64,000 nucleotides of DNA from Coprobacter secundus (GTDB lineage: Bacteria; Bacteroidota; Bacteroidia; Bacteroidales; Coprobacteraceae): NCBI GenBank assembly GCA_000803105.1, contig JTDA01000004.1:209990-273989 (forward strand). The letters run 5' to 3'. A program made the translations under genes and the position numbers. Positions within the stretch are counted from its first letter, which is position 1. Each line of letters opens with the position of its first letter. The notes beneath the pieces are model-generated. The model was not told the origin of the DNA. It saw nothing but the letters and a program-made list of their open reading frames with translations, and ran no database searches. Positions 37,941 through 47,233 of this stretch are shown piece by piece.

Positions 37941-38483
37941 TCAAAGAGATTTTTCTAAAATAACTTCTCCATATAAGGAGTATATTACAATTTTTCCTAA
38001 AGAATAAATAGCAAAAGTCGGTAAACGTCCCTCTTTAGGCAAAGCTATCGATCCCGGATTACAAATCATCATATTCTTATCTATTCTCAGTTCCCATAAA
38101 TGTGTATGCCCAAAAAGAAATATTCCTTCAGAAAAACCCTTCGGCAACTGATTAGGATTATAAATATGACCATGAGTAGCGAATATACGATAATCATTAT
38201 CCAATATCAATGCATAATCCGACATACAAGAGAAATCAAGCACCATTTGATCTACTTCTGCCTCACAATTTCCTCTAACTGCTATTATCTCTGCAGAATA
38301 TTGATTCAATAATTCGGCAACCCCCTTAGGATTATGTCCTTCTGGAAGAGGATTACGAGGCCCATGATAAAGAATATCACCTAAGATAATCAATCCATCA
38401 CACCCCAATCGTTCATATTGGGCTAAAGCTCTCTTTAATGCAATTTCCGACCCATGTATATCAGAAATTATCATATATGTCAT
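37941..38483 (-). CDS. yfcE: YfcE-like metallophosphoesterase
   Basis: Phosphodiesterase of the calcineurin-like fold, 180 residues from ATG 38483. That start gives MTYMIISDIHGS, matching YfcE, and sits just after the upstream gene's TGA. Longer starts would overlap that gene. Metal ligand motifs are intact: DIHGS, GDILYHGP, GNCEAE, THGHIYN and GHTH. The physiological substrate of YfcE is unknown; in vitro it cleaves model phosphodiesters. It is the last gene of the GNAT-IbrA-IbrB operon. Confidence 0.85.
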   Translation of the reverse strand: MTYMIISDIHGSEIALKRALAQYERLGCDGLIILGDILYHGPRNPLPEGHNPKGVAELLNQYSAEIIAVRGNCEAEVDQMVLDFSCMSDYALILDNDYRIFATHGHIYNPNQLPKGFSEGIFLFGHTHLWELRIDKNMMICNPGSIALPKEGRLPTFAIYSLGKIVIYSLYGEVILEKSL

Positions 38484-38484
38484 T

Positions 38485-39009
38485 TCACCGCATTTTTTCA
38501 TTGATAGGAATACTGAATTCTTTATTAGCAAAAAGTGATGCTAAACCTGAAATCTGTTTTAGCCGCAATAATTCATCCTTATCCATTCCGATATGTTTTT
38601 GTATCCAAGAATCTGTCATACCGGCCTGAGTCAGTTCCGACACAATTTCACACATCAATTCGATACTATGAGTTCCTCGTGCTCGATTATGACGAATTGT
38701 CGAAGCCATACGATTCGACAAATCTTTTTCTATAACCACAACCGGAAGCAAACCCTTTTCCCGTTCGTAAATCCTTTTAGACGTTTTGAGCACCGAATAA
38801 CGATGAAATCCGTCCACCAATTCATACATATCTTCATCTGCAACATAATAACAGACGCAAGGCATTGTATAACCATCTTCCCAAATTGACAACTCCAACA
38901 ATTTCATCTCTGGTGGTGGTACGATGTTTGGATTATAATTATTTGCTCTGACTTTTTCTACAGGAACTGCTTTTACATTATAAACAGGACTTATGAAAGA
39001 CTTTTTCAT
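38485..39009 (-). CDS. IbrB-like ParB/Srx-fold protein
   Basis: Protein of 174 residues with a ParB-type N-terminal fold. NNYNPNIVPPPEMKLLELSIWEDGYTMP is followed by LVDGFHRYSVL and the ParB-like basic motif RHNRARGTH (near 110). A helical tail (VSELTQAGMTDSWIQKHIGMDKDELLRL) looks like an HTH. It resembles E. coli IbrB, always found with IbrA, a pair known to activate Eib immunoglobulin-binding protein genes. It starts 9 bases after the IbrA-like gene. The biochemical activity is unknown. Confidence 0.8.
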   Translation of the reverse strand: MKKSFISPVYNVKAVPVEKVRANNYNPNIVPPPEMKLLELSIWEDGYTMPCVCYYVADEDMYELVDGFHRYSVLKTSKRIYEREKGLLPVVVIEKDLSNRMASTIRHNRARGTHSIELMCEIVSELTQAGMTDSWIQKHIGMDKDELLRLKQISGLASLFANKEFSIPINEKMR

Positions 39010-39018
39010 ATACTCGTT

Positions 39019-40305
39019 TTACAATATATCTTTATATTTCTCAAGTATTTTTTCTTTACGTTCCCGCTCGCTTTTATTCAATGCAAATCCCATATATTTG
39101 CAAGCGTGATCGTTCTTCAAAATACAAATACAAACTCTTTTAAATGTAGGTATCTCTCTAAACTCTGCAATATCTATATCATCCAAATACTCCATTCTTA
39201 CAGGCTTTTTTGTGGTTTTATAATTTGTATCAGGCATGACAGTAATCTCGATTCCCGCATTCTTCAACTTCTGGATTGTTTCATCCGAAAGACAACCTCC
39301 TTTTCTACGCCAAAAATCAATACTGACAGATAACTTTTCAAGATAATTATTTCGTGTCGATTCAGGAAGCGTAGATAATAGAAAATGCATATAACTCTCC
39401 CACGTATGACCTTCAGGCAACTTGACCGACTGCCAACCGACTGCAGATGTGCCCCCATATATACCTGAAAAGTTCACACCGTTAACTCGTCCGATCAATC
39501 GTCCCCAAGTATTAGGGTCTATCGCCCGATATAAATGCAGGCTCTCTTGCGCAGGAGAAATAAAAGGACTGGCAACGCGCTGACGATCTAAACTAATGCC
39601 CGCTTTATAATACAAATCATATAACCGATTATAATCCCAACCGAACTTTCCATTTGCAGTCCACACGTCGGTGGTTTGCCAATCATATATCGGATAAACG
39701 TTGAATATATTATCATATAGTTTTTTCGTCCACTTTAATCCCATGAATTTACTATAAACATTCTCTCGATAAATTGTACGCCATCGATTCAAACTTTCTT
39801 GGGTACGGATACCTACCATACAACACGTACGTCGTGCTTTCTTCCGCCTATGTAACCATTCACAAAATTTAAACTGAAACTCGTAATCCCACATGTCAGG
39901 ATCATAAAAAGGAAAATCTTTTACAGAATAACATCCCTCAGGCATCCGACGCACCCATAAATCACGCATCGACTCCTCCCACGGACGCCAATATGTTTGG
40001 TACATAGAAGCACAAGTTGTTACCTTGAAAGGAACACATATCCTGTATACATCCAATATATCTCTATTTTGAGATAACATCCTGTCGACATACTCTGTCG
40101 TCATTTTATACTGGGCTTCATAATCGAGATGCAATACACCGATTTTACGATTCAGATTATGTGTACGAATATAATCTATACATAGATTCAATAATACTCC
40201 ACTATCCTTTCCTCCTGAAAATGAAACATATATATTATCAAATTCTGCAAAAATATTTTCTAATCTTCTTTGTGTCAGTTCATAAACATTCTTACGCAGC
40301 GCCAT
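39019..40305 (-). CDS. IbrA-like PAPS reductase-family protein (DUF3440)
   Basis: Protein of 428 residues. An N-terminal PP-loop ATPase domain has VSFSGGKDSGVLLNLCIDYI at about 29-48, as in PAPS reductase and DndC. It is followed by RRKKARRTCCMVGIRTQESLNRW and WQTTDVW. The C-terminal DUF3440 region (about 210-420) completes the IbrA architecture. PP-loop enzymes adenylate a substrate, often before sulfur transfer, but no substrate is known for IbrA. It overlaps the GNAT gene by 14 bases and precedes ibrB by 9. Confidence 0.82.
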   Translation of the reverse strand: MALRKNVYELTQRRLENIFAEFDNIYVSFSGGKDSGVLLNLCIDYIRTHNLNRKIGVLHLDYEAQYKMTTEYVDRMLSQNRDILDVYRICVPFKVTTCASMYQTYWRPWEESMRDLWVRRMPEGCYSVKDFPFYDPDMWDYEFQFKFCEWLHRRKKARRTCCMVGIRTQESLNRWRTIYRENVYSKFMGLKWTKKLYDNIFNVYPIYDWQTTDVWTANGKFGWDYNRLYDLYYKAGISLDRQRVASPFISPAQESLHLYRAIDPNTWGRLIGRVNGVNFSGIYGGTSAVGWQSVKLPEGHTWESYMHFLLSTLPESTRNNYLEKLSVSIDFWRRKGGCLSDETIQKLKNAGIEITVMPDTNYKTTKKPVRMEYLDDIDIAEFREIPTFKRVCICILKNDHACKYMGFALNKSERERKEKILEKYKDIL

Positions 40306-40696
40306 AGCTCCACTCCATTTTTACATACTTTTTCCACTCTTTTATTGTATTGAAACCATTCTCCTCGAAAATTTTCACATGGGGAGTCTGTACAACTCCC
40401 TCCAATACATAATGAGCTCCTAAAGCTGCTTTTACCTCCTTCAAAAGATCAGATAACAAGCCCATATTATCACCTGCCACGTAATAATTATTCAATATGG
40501 CCTTTTCATCCCTTATCTCAACCGGAATAAAACCAATTGGTGTATTATCGCTCAAAGCAACATACCAAATAAAATTTTTTGATGTTTTAAATGGATAATT
40601 ATTGTTATATCTAAGTACCCTCGGGTTCATCACCAGAGGGGCAACCAATTGATAAAGGCGGGTATCAAGCCCTTGGAGAGATTCTATCTTTATCAT
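40292..40696 (-). CDS. GNAT-like acetyltransferase domain protein
   Basis: Small protein of 134 residues with a GNAT-like pattern: an N-terminal helix, FIWYVALSDNTPIGFIPVEIRDEKAILNNYYV (central strands), then DLLKEVKAALGAHYVLEGVVQTPHVKIFEENGFNTIKEWKKYVKMEW, where FEENGF is the usual C-terminal GNAT motif. The acetyl-CoA pyrophosphate loop is poorly conserved, so catalysis is uncertain. It is the first gene of the IbrA-IbrB-YfcE operon. The 14-base overlap implies coupled translation. Confidence 0.6.
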   Translation of the reverse strand: MIKIESLQGLDTRLYQLVAPLVMNPRVLRYNNNYPFKTSKNFIWYVALSDNTPIGFIPVEIRDEKAILNNYYVAGDNMGLLSDLLKEVKAALGAHYVLEGVVQTPHVKIFEENGFNTIKEWKKYVKMEWSYGAA

Positions 40697-40829
40697 AATT
40701 AATACGAAAATAAAAAGTTATATTTTTACAGACTAATTATACTTATTTATTCACTTAATATGGAGACCATATATACTTATTTTTTAAAAGAATATAAGCC
40801 TGAAATTTGTCTTTTTTATTATATGAATA

Positions 40830-40837
40830 CAAATATA
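40830..40837 (-). promoter_or_regulatory. -7 element of GNAT-IbrAB-YfcE operon
   Basis: The minus strand reads TATATTTG (TAnnTTTG), giving a 5' leader of about 125 bases. Confidence 0.4.
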
Positions 40838-41277
40838 ATAACAAATTCTTTAAATCATAAAACGACATTCACTTTTTTATCTATTATATATAAGTCTTGT
40901 ATAGACTTAAAATATCATTAGATTTTAACATTTATCTCCTTTCTATTATTATAAATTCGAATTTTAAAAATTTTGCAATGCCTAAAATCAACACTTTAAA
41001 ACATCACTTTTTTATTTTTTTGGTAATCGCAAATTTAAAATTTAAATAATTATTTCTACCTGATTTATCTAATTTTATATAACAAGAATAACAATAAATA
41101 CACGAAATATCAACATATACAAGCAACTGCATTTATAAATAAATTCATAAAATTCAAATGTAATACAAATAACCTTTAAATTAATTTTGTCAATTTACCC
41201 TATTTTTATACATTCGCGGCTAATTTCATTACATTATATAATATATTATATTCGTTTTTATTTCAAATAACAACTCT
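40838..41277. other. AT-rich divergent intergenic region
   Basis: About 440 bases upstream of the PAP2 gene. It is very A/T-rich. Near-consensus -7 boxes (TACATTCG at 41209-41216, TATATTCG at 41247-41254, one mismatch each) may drive the PAP2 gene. Nothing else is recognisable. Confidence 0.5.
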
Positions 41278-42588
41278 ATGAGAATCAAAATATTAATTAT
41301 CCTTTTCATTTCTTGTGCACTTTTAAATGCAACCAAGACATATGCTCAACAAGATTCTATGCATTTATCCCTATACCACACTCCTTTAATAAAAATAAAT
41401 AATACTAAATGGGATAAGTTTAAATCCAGTAAGTTTTATCAAACTACTTATATCAGTATACCGCTGATTGCCGGTGGATTGATGCTTAAGAATGAAAGTA
41501 AGCCTTTCAGGACACTACGAAATGACTACATCCCGAATTTTCATTATAAATATGATGACATTCTTCAATATGCTCCGGCAATTGCCATGGTAGGGATGAA
41601 AATCGGAGGAATAAAAAGTCGGAACTCTTGGGGGCGTATGTTAACAGCAGATGCCTTTTCTGCAGCATTGATGGCAATAAGTGTAAATGCAATAAAATAT
41701 ACGGCAAAAGTACAACGCCCTGACGGGTCAAATTACAAATCATTTCCCTCAGGACACACTGCTACTGCCTTTATGACGGCAACTATGTTGCATAAAGAAT
41801 ACGGGCTGACTATAAGTCCATGGATTAGTGTCGCCAGCTATTCTGTAGCCACAGCAACCGGAATATCAAGACAGTTCAATAACCGACACTGGTTGTCTGA
41901 CGTATTAGTCGGTGCGGGAATCGGTATTCTAACTACAGAATTGGGCTACCTGTTGGCAGATGTCATATTCAAAGATAAGGGAATAACTCGAGATTATCTT
42001 AAGTTCAATCAAATAGACCCTTACCGCAAACCGTCCTTCTTTGGTCTGTATATGGGATTTGGCCTTCTACCAAAGACTTTATCGCTCAGTAACACTCTAA
42101 AACTAAAAACCTCTACCGGAAGTCACGTAGGTTTAGAAGGTGCCTACTTTTTCAATCCTTACATTGGAATAGGAGGACGCTTAGCTGTATCGACAATTCC
42201 CGTTACCACAACAGGGAAAAAAGAAGATTTATGTGACCCGGTTGATATGAACTTAGGCCATATCGGGGCATACTTTTCCTATCCCATTAGCCGCTGTTGG
42301 CAAATAGGCAGTAAACTACTAGGGGGGTACAATTTCTCAACTAAAAGCGTAATAGTTCCTGACGCAATATATGTCAAGGAAAGATTTCAGCCAGGAATGG
42401 GGACTGGAGCTTCAATATCGTACGTTGCTAAGCAGAATTTCGGTGTTCGTTTTTTCTTTGACTACTCGCTTTCGTCCGCTTCATTCAATCTTGAACCCAA
42501 TAGCCAACTGAATATTCCTGAAAAGCAAAGCATTCATAAACTATTACATATGATGACTATAGGAGCTTCGACCAATATCCTATTTTAG
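41278..42588 (+). CDS. PAP2-superfamily phosphatase with C-terminal outer membrane barrel-like domain
   Basis: Protein of 436 residues. A signal peptide (to about 24, TKTYAQ) precedes a PAP2 domain (about 90-235). All three phosphatase motifs are present: KYTAKVQRPDG, FPSGHTA and SRQFNNRHWLSDV. Residues about 250-436 switch to short amphipathic beta strands with aromatic ends (GLYMGFGLLPKT, VGLEGAYFFNPYIGIGGRLAVST, FGVRFFFDYSLSS), resembling a small outer membrane barrel. The enzyme may dephosphorylate lipid A or undecaprenyl-type substrates on the outer face. That is inferred from the family, not shown. Confidence 0.8.
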   Translation: MRIKILIILFISCALLNATKTYAQQDSMHLSLYHTPLIKINNTKWDKFKSSKFYQTTYISIPLIAGGLMLKNESKPFRTLRNDYIPNFHYKYDDILQYAPAIAMVGMKIGGIKSRNSWGRMLTADAFSAALMAISVNAIKYTAKVQRPDGSNYKSFPSGHTATAFMTATMLHKEYGLTISPWISVASYSVATATGISRQFNNRHWLSDVLVGAGIGILTTELGYLLADVIFKDKGITRDYLKFNQIDPYRKPSFFGLYMGFGLLPKTLSLSNTLKLKTSTGSHVGLEGAYFFNPYIGIGGRLAVSTIPVTTTGKKEDLCDPVDMNLGHIGAYFSYPISRCWQIGSKLLGGYNFSTKSVIVPDAIYVKERFQPGMGTGASISYVAKQNFGVRFFFDYSLSSASFNLEPNSQLNIPEKQSIHKLLHMMTIGASTNILF

Positions 42589-42600
42589 GAGAACCAACTT

Positions 42601-42945
42601 TTAGCCTTTCAAAAAATCTTCCCGAAATGGATTAAATGTATCTATCAATATCCCAGATTCGAGACATACGACTCCATGTTCCGTATCAGGTGACACATAA
42701 AAGCTGTCTCCTGCAATCAAAATCTGCTTTTCATCTCCTATCTTCACTTCGAAACGCCCTGATGCAACATAACTGGCCTGTGTATGAATATGTCGATGCG
42801 GTGTTCCGATTGCCCCTTTTTCAAACTCAACCTTTACCATCATCAAATTTTCATTATAGGCCATAATCTGCCGGCGTACTCCCTCTCCTGCATTTTCCCA
42901 AGGAGTCTCACACTCACGAATATACACATCACTTACTTTTACCAT
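42601..42945 (-). CDS. kdgF: KdgF-like cupin protein
   Basis: Single-domain cupin of 114 residues. Metal ligands are visible in GTPHRHIHTQASYVASGRFEV (H-x-H-x-H type) and PDTEHGVVCLE. The overall pattern, PWENAGEGVRRQIMAYNENLMMVKVEFEKGA at the start and DTFNPFREDFLKG at the end, resembles KdgF. KdgF converts 4,5-unsaturated monouronates from pectin, alginate or glycosaminoglycan breakdown to the linear ketone. No other uronate gene is adjacent, so a generic cupin is the alternative. Confidence 0.6.
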   Translation of the reverse strand: MVKVSDVYIRECETPWENAGEGVRRQIMAYNENLMMVKVEFEKGAIGTPHRHIHTQASYVASGRFEVKIGDEKQILIAGDSFYVSPDTEHGVVCLESGILIDTFNPFREDFLKG

Positions 42946-42992
42946 ATACTATAGAGAATTTAGATTTAACTCAAACATCAATTTTCCAGAAA

Positions 42993-43000
42993 CAAATATA
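42993..43000 (-). promoter_or_regulatory. -7 element of the cupin gene
   Basis: The minus strand reads TATATTTG, 47 bases before the ATG at 42945. Confidence 0.4.
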
Positions 43001-43123
43001 AGAAATATTATTTTTTCTTTATCACAATCTCATTTTGTAACCCTATTGTAACATCTTTTTTATTTCTTTGCAGCAAATATTAAAAAAAGTATAATAACAG
43101 ATACAATTAGCCGACCCGCTTTT

Positions 43124-45379
43124 ATGGAAACATTTTACCTTTTTATTGTTATTTTCCTGTTCATCCTGGCGATATTCGATTTAGTCGTCGGAGTCAGCAA
43201 CGATGCTGTCAATTTCTTGAACTCGGCTCTTGGTGCCAAAGCAGCTCCTACCCGGTTAATTCTCGGCATTGCAGCTCTCGGTATCTTTGTCGGAGCAGCG
43301 TTATCAAATGGAATGATGGATATTGCACGCCATGGAATTTATCAACCGGAGCATTTCTACTTTTCAGAAATTATGTGTATTCTTTTGGCTGTTATGCTTA
43401 CCGACGTTGTACTTCTTGATGTATTCAATTCATTAGGTATGCCTACTTCCACAACCGTATCGATGGTATTCGAACTCTTAGGTGGAACTTTCGCCCTTTC
43501 AATCATTAAAATTATCGGTGACCATACTCTCAATTTCGGAGACTTACTGAATACAGACAAAGCACTCTCCGTTATTTTAGCTATTTTCGTCTCTGTTGCC
43601 ATTGCATTCTTTTTTGGTACTATCGTACAATATATTTCACGTATTATTTTTTCATTCAATTATAAAAAAACATCAAAATATTTTGCTGGTATATTCGGAG
43701 GCCTTGCAACTACAGCAATTATTTATTTTATCTTAATAAAAGGTATAAAAGATACCCCTTTCATGCCTGACAGCTATAAAAACTGGATAAATGAAAATAC
43801 CTCTTTTCTCGTATTTTACTGTATAATCGGTTTTACTATACTGATGCAATTTTTTTATTGGCTACGTATAAATGTTTTCAAAATAGTCGTACTTCTTGGA
43901 ACATTTGCATTAGCCCTTGCTTTTGCCGGGAATGATTTAGTCAATTTTATCGGAGTCCCCTTGGCCGGATTTTCATCATACATGGACATAACTTCCCAAC
44001 CCGGGACGGTCAATCCCGGTACATATCTGATGACCTCCTTAATGGGCTCAGCAAAAACACCTTGGTATTTTCTCATAGCTTCAGGGACAATTATGGTTAT
44101 TGCGTTATTTACTTCTCGAAAAGCCCAAAACGTTGTAAAAACATCCCTTGACCTATCACGACAAGAAGAAGGAGAAGAGGCCTTCGGTACATCGCCCGTA
44201 GCCCGGGTTATTGTCAGGGTATCAAGTAATATGGCATCTTCGATACAGAATATTATTCCTGTAAAAACGAAACAATGGATTGATTCCCGATTCAATCAGG
44301 ACGAAGCCATCTTAAAGGAAGGTGCTGCATTCGACCTGATACGAGCATCTGTAAACCTTGTGTTAGGAAGCCTTTTAATTGCATTAGGAACATCGCTAAA
44401 ATTACCATTATCAACTACTTATGTAGCCTTCATGGTCGCTATGGGTACATCCCTCGCTGATAGAGCTTGGGGACGCGAAAGCGCTGTATACCGCATCACA
44501 GGTGTACTTTCTGTCATAGGTGGCTGGTTCATTACGGCTGGAGCTGCATTTTTTATTTGCTTCTTTGTCACACTTATTATTCATTATGGAGGATTCGTTG
44601 CAATCATTATCCTTGTCGCTCTGGCAATATTCCTGCTTATCCGAAGCCAATTTGCTTTCAACAAAAAACTAACTCAACAAAAAGGTAATCCTACCGTTAC
44701 AAAACTAATGTCAACTCATGATACAGAGGAGGCGCTTACCTTGTTAAGAAAACATACTCGGGAAGAACTGTCCGGAATACTCGACACCGCGGCTAATACT
44801 TTCGACCATACAGTAACTGCATTTATGTCTGAGAGTTATAGAGGACTTCGGAAAACAATGAACCGAATAGATGATGAAAAAATACATCTGAAACAAGTAA
44901 AACGCATCGGGACTTTAGGAGTAGCACACCTCGACAACAATACAGCTATAGAAAAAGGCCTTTATTATTATCAGGGAAATGATTTTATCAGCGAAATTAT
45001 CTATAGTATCGGACGCATATGCGAACCTTGTCTCGAACATACAGACAACAACTTCAATCCTCTGCACAATGATCAGAAAGAAGAGTTTACACATATAGCT
45101 TCCGGCATTACGGCTCTTTTGCAAGACTGTAAAAAAATAATAGAAGAGAATGACTATTCTCGATTCGACGAGTTTATCAGGACAGCAAACTCTCTCATCA
45201 ATAACTTGTCCCAGCTAAAACGGTCTGAACTTAAACGTATACAAGGACAAAAAGGTAGTCTGAAAGTAAGTATGGTCTACCTTACCATGATACAAGAAGC
45301 TCAGAATGTCGTAGCATATGCTATAAATCTGATAAAGGTAAGTCGTAAGTTTCAGGACATAACAAACCCCGTCGAATAA
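43124..45379 (+). CDS. PiT-family inorganic phosphate transporter with C-terminal PhoU-like domain
   Basis: Inner membrane phosphate:cation symporter of 751 residues. The duplicated PHO4 signature is present: GVSNDAVNFLNSALGAKAA near residue 24, and FAGNDLVNFIGVPLAGF near 268. There are about ten to twelve membrane helices up to residue 510. The final 230 residues are soluble, helical and PhoU-like (LRKHTREELSGILDTAANTFDHTV, GLRKTMNRIDDEKIHLKQVK) and may regulate transport. It converges on the PP2C-like gene with 7 bases between the stops. Confidence 0.92.
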   Translation: METFYLFIVIFLFILAIFDLVVGVSNDAVNFLNSALGAKAAPTRLILGIAALGIFVGAALSNGMMDIARHGIYQPEHFYFSEIMCILLAVMLTDVVLLDVFNSLGMPTSTTVSMVFELLGGTFALSIIKIIGDHTLNFGDLLNTDKALSVILAIFVSVAIAFFFGTIVQYISRIIFSFNYKKTSKYFAGIFGGLATTAIIYFILIKGIKDTPFMPDSYKNWINENTSFLVFYCIIGFTILMQFFYWLRINVFKIVVLLGTFALALAFAGNDLVNFIGVPLAGFSSYMDITSQPGTVNPGTYLMTSLMGSAKTPWYFLIASGTIMVIALFTSRKAQNVVKTSLDLSRQEEGEEAFGTSPVARVIVRVSSNMASSIQNIIPVKTKQWIDSRFNQDEAILKEGAAFDLIRASVNLVLGSLLIALGTSLKLPLSTTYVAFMVAMGTSLADRAWGRESAVYRITGVLSVIGGWFITAGAAFFICFFVTLIIHYGGFVAIIILVALAIFLLIRSQFAFNKKLTQQKGNPTVTKLMSTHDTEEALTLLRKHTREELSGILDTAANTFDHTVTAFMSESYRGLRKTMNRIDDEKIHLKQVKRIGTLGVAHLDNNTAIEKGLYYYQGNDFISEIIYSIGRICEPCLEHTDNNFNPLHNDQKEEFTHIASGITALLQDCKKIIEENDYSRFDEFIRTANSLINNLSQLKRSELKRIQGQKGSLKVSMVYLTMIQEAQNVVAYAINLIKVSRKFQDITNPVE

Positions 45380-45386
45380 AAACATT

Positions 45387-46217
45387 TTATAATTGCAATC
45401 TCAAATAAGCCCGGTCATCGAAAGAATCGTTCATCCGGGCTACTCCTTTTGTCGAAAGATATTCCCCAATACATAACGGATCGTGCCCCAATATATTAAA
45501 TAAGACTTTCTCGGTCTCTTGCAAGTTATCACACAAAACAGGATACCCATCTGAAGCCAAAACAATTTGCGCACATTTTGGAACACTAATAACTCTCACC
45601 TTTGAAAGTAAAACCGGAAAACCATCTAAAACCGGATAAGCATATAAAGAATCAACTTCTGAATTTTGCCAAATAACCTGCTTCTTTAACAAAGGAAGAA
45701 TATACTCCCTACCAACATCTTTCTTTTGTAACTCTTCAACCGTTTTCCCCCTTAGAAGCTCTGTCTTATTTACATAAGAACGTACCTCCGAAAAAATTCG
45801 GTCCACCAATTTTTCATTTTTATACGTAATGCCATTTATACGACATTGACAATCTCCAATAAGCCATACTTCATTATAGCAAACGCTAAAAATTACAGCA
45901 GAAGCCGAAAATCTATTTTCTGGATACTGGCACACATCATCCTCCAAACCATATTTTATATAGCAAGAACGTATCTTCTCAGTAATCAAATCCGTTACCA
46001 TTTTCAAAGGACAATCATATGGTAAATCTATAATAGCCTGCTCTATCAACTCTGCCGCCCAGAAACCGGGAGTTCGGTTCAGAATATTCACAGAAGCCTT
46101 ATTCGTTACCCCATCAATGACTGCGCAATAATAAGGCGTGATGACAATCCTATCTTCACAAGATATAACTTCTGATTTTCCTTTTACAAAACTTTCTACA
46201 ACTACATAATTGCCCAT
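45387..46217 (-). CDS. PP2C-like phosphatase-fold protein
   Basis: Protein of 276 residues with the layout of metal-dependent PPM/PP2C phosphatases. The acidic metal-site segments are recognisable: SCEDRIVI (about 19-26), AVIDGVTNK (about 32-40), SASAVIFSVCYNEVWLIGDCQCRI (about 105-128), VLASDGYP (near 223) and a terminal NDSFDDRAYLRL. The order and spacing fit, but overall similarity to typical Ser/Thr phosphatases is low. It is a stand-alone gene with no kinase nearby. The target is unknown. Confidence 0.6.
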   Translation of the reverse strand: MGNYVVVESFVKGKSEVISCEDRIVITPYYCAVIDGVTNKASVNILNRTPGFWAAELIEQAIIDLPYDCPLKMVTDLITEKIRSCYIKYGLEDDVCQYPENRFSASAVIFSVCYNEVWLIGDCQCRINGITYKNEKLVDRIFSEVRSYVNKTELLRGKTVEELQKKDVGREYILPLLKKQVIWQNSEVDSLYAYPVLDGFPVLLSKVRVISVPKCAQIVLASDGYPVLCDNLQETEKVLFNILGHDPLCIGEYLSTKGVARMNDSFDDRAYLRLQL

Positions 46218-46247
46218 ATACCTAATGATCTTTTAACCGGAAGATAT

Positions 46248-46290
46248 AAAAAAAGAGTGAATTTCTATAATCAAAATCCACTCTTTTTTC
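46248..46290 (-). terminator. Terminator of OmpA-family gene
   Basis: AAAAAAGAGTG (46248 onward) pairs with CACTCTTTTTT, and a partial inner stem extends it. On the minus strand it ends in a T-run, just after the OmpA-family stop. Confidence 0.75.
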
Positions 46291-46302
46291 ATTAAATATT
46301 AT

Positions 46303-47007
46303 CTACTGTGCTTGTTCTATCATTTGAGGAGATGCTGTTATATAAATTTCTACACGCCGATTTTGGGCTCGTCCTTCAGGGGTAGCATTACTTGCTACCG
46401 GATCATTCCATCCGAAACCTTTTACAGAAACCCTGTTCGACTTCACCCCATCACTCATCAAGTAATTTGCTACAGATTCGGCACGCTGTAAAGATAAACG
46501 TTCATTCAATTGCTGACTACCTGTATTATCCGTATATCCAAATACTTGAATATTGGTCTCCGGATTTTGAATCAAATTCTGAGCCAACTGATTTAAATCT
46601 TGTTTTGAAGTTGCATTCAATTGGCTCGAATTGATAGCAAACAAAATACCATTCTCAAAGGTCACTTTTATTGCCTGCAAATTATTACTGTCTTTTACTT
46701 TTTCAATCTGAGCGTTTTTTAGCTGTTCTTCCAGTTCTGCCTGCTGTTTGTCCATTTTACGCCCGACAAGAGCTCCGGCTCCCGAACCGACTGCAGCACC
46801 GACCAAAGAACCTATCCAAGCCCCTTTACCGCCTCCGGCAATAGCGCCTATCCCGGCACCCAAGGCTGCCCCCGAACCACCTCCGATGGCAGCTCCTTGT
46901 CCGGTTTTGCTCATACCTTGCCAAGCCGAGCATCCACTCGTCAACATCATCGATACACAAAGCAATGCTACCACACCTGTTTTTATTTCTTTATGCCATG
47001 TCTTCAT
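46303..47007 (-). CDS. OmpA-family lipoprotein with glycine-zipper region
   Basis: Cell envelope protein of 234 residues. The lipobox LTSGC is near residue 26. A Gly/Ala-rich glycine zipper (about 35-80, GAAIGGGSGAALGAGIGAIAGG) follows, then a short coiled coil (DKQQAELEEQLKNAQIEKVK). A C-terminal OmpA peptidoglycan-binding domain (about 115-230) contains FGYTDNTGSQQLNERLSLQRAESV and GRAQNRRVEIYI. It probably ties the outer membrane to the wall. Confidence 0.92.
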   Translation of the reverse strand: MKTWHKEIKTGVVALLCVSMMLTSGCSAWQGMSKTGQGAAIGGGSGAALGAGIGAIAGGGKGAWIGSLVGAAVGSGAGALVGRKMDKQQAELEEQLKNAQIEKVKDSNNLQAIKVTFENGILFAINSSQLNATSKQDLNQLAQNLIQNPETNIQVFGYTDNTGSQQLNERLSLQRAESVANYLMSDGVKSNRVSVKGFGWNDPVASNATPEGRAQNRRVEIYITASPQMIEQAQ

Positions 47008-47233
47008 AACTATTCAATCTTTAAATAATAATATTCTGACATGTAGAACATCCGTCATACGATAAAAGTTTTCAGAACCGGAATAAATTTTTATCTATTT
47101 TATATCATTGAGCCTTATACAAAACATTGTACTCCGATAATAGTTATTCTAATTTAATCTACATATATTATAAACATTCTTTATTGTTAGTGGGTTATAA
47201 TACTATATAAAAAACAAAACAAAACAAAATAAA

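Noticed and set aside
43855..44295. 146-codon minus-strand frame within the PiT transporter gene
   Set aside because: Antisense to conserved PHO4 helices; no independent evidence.
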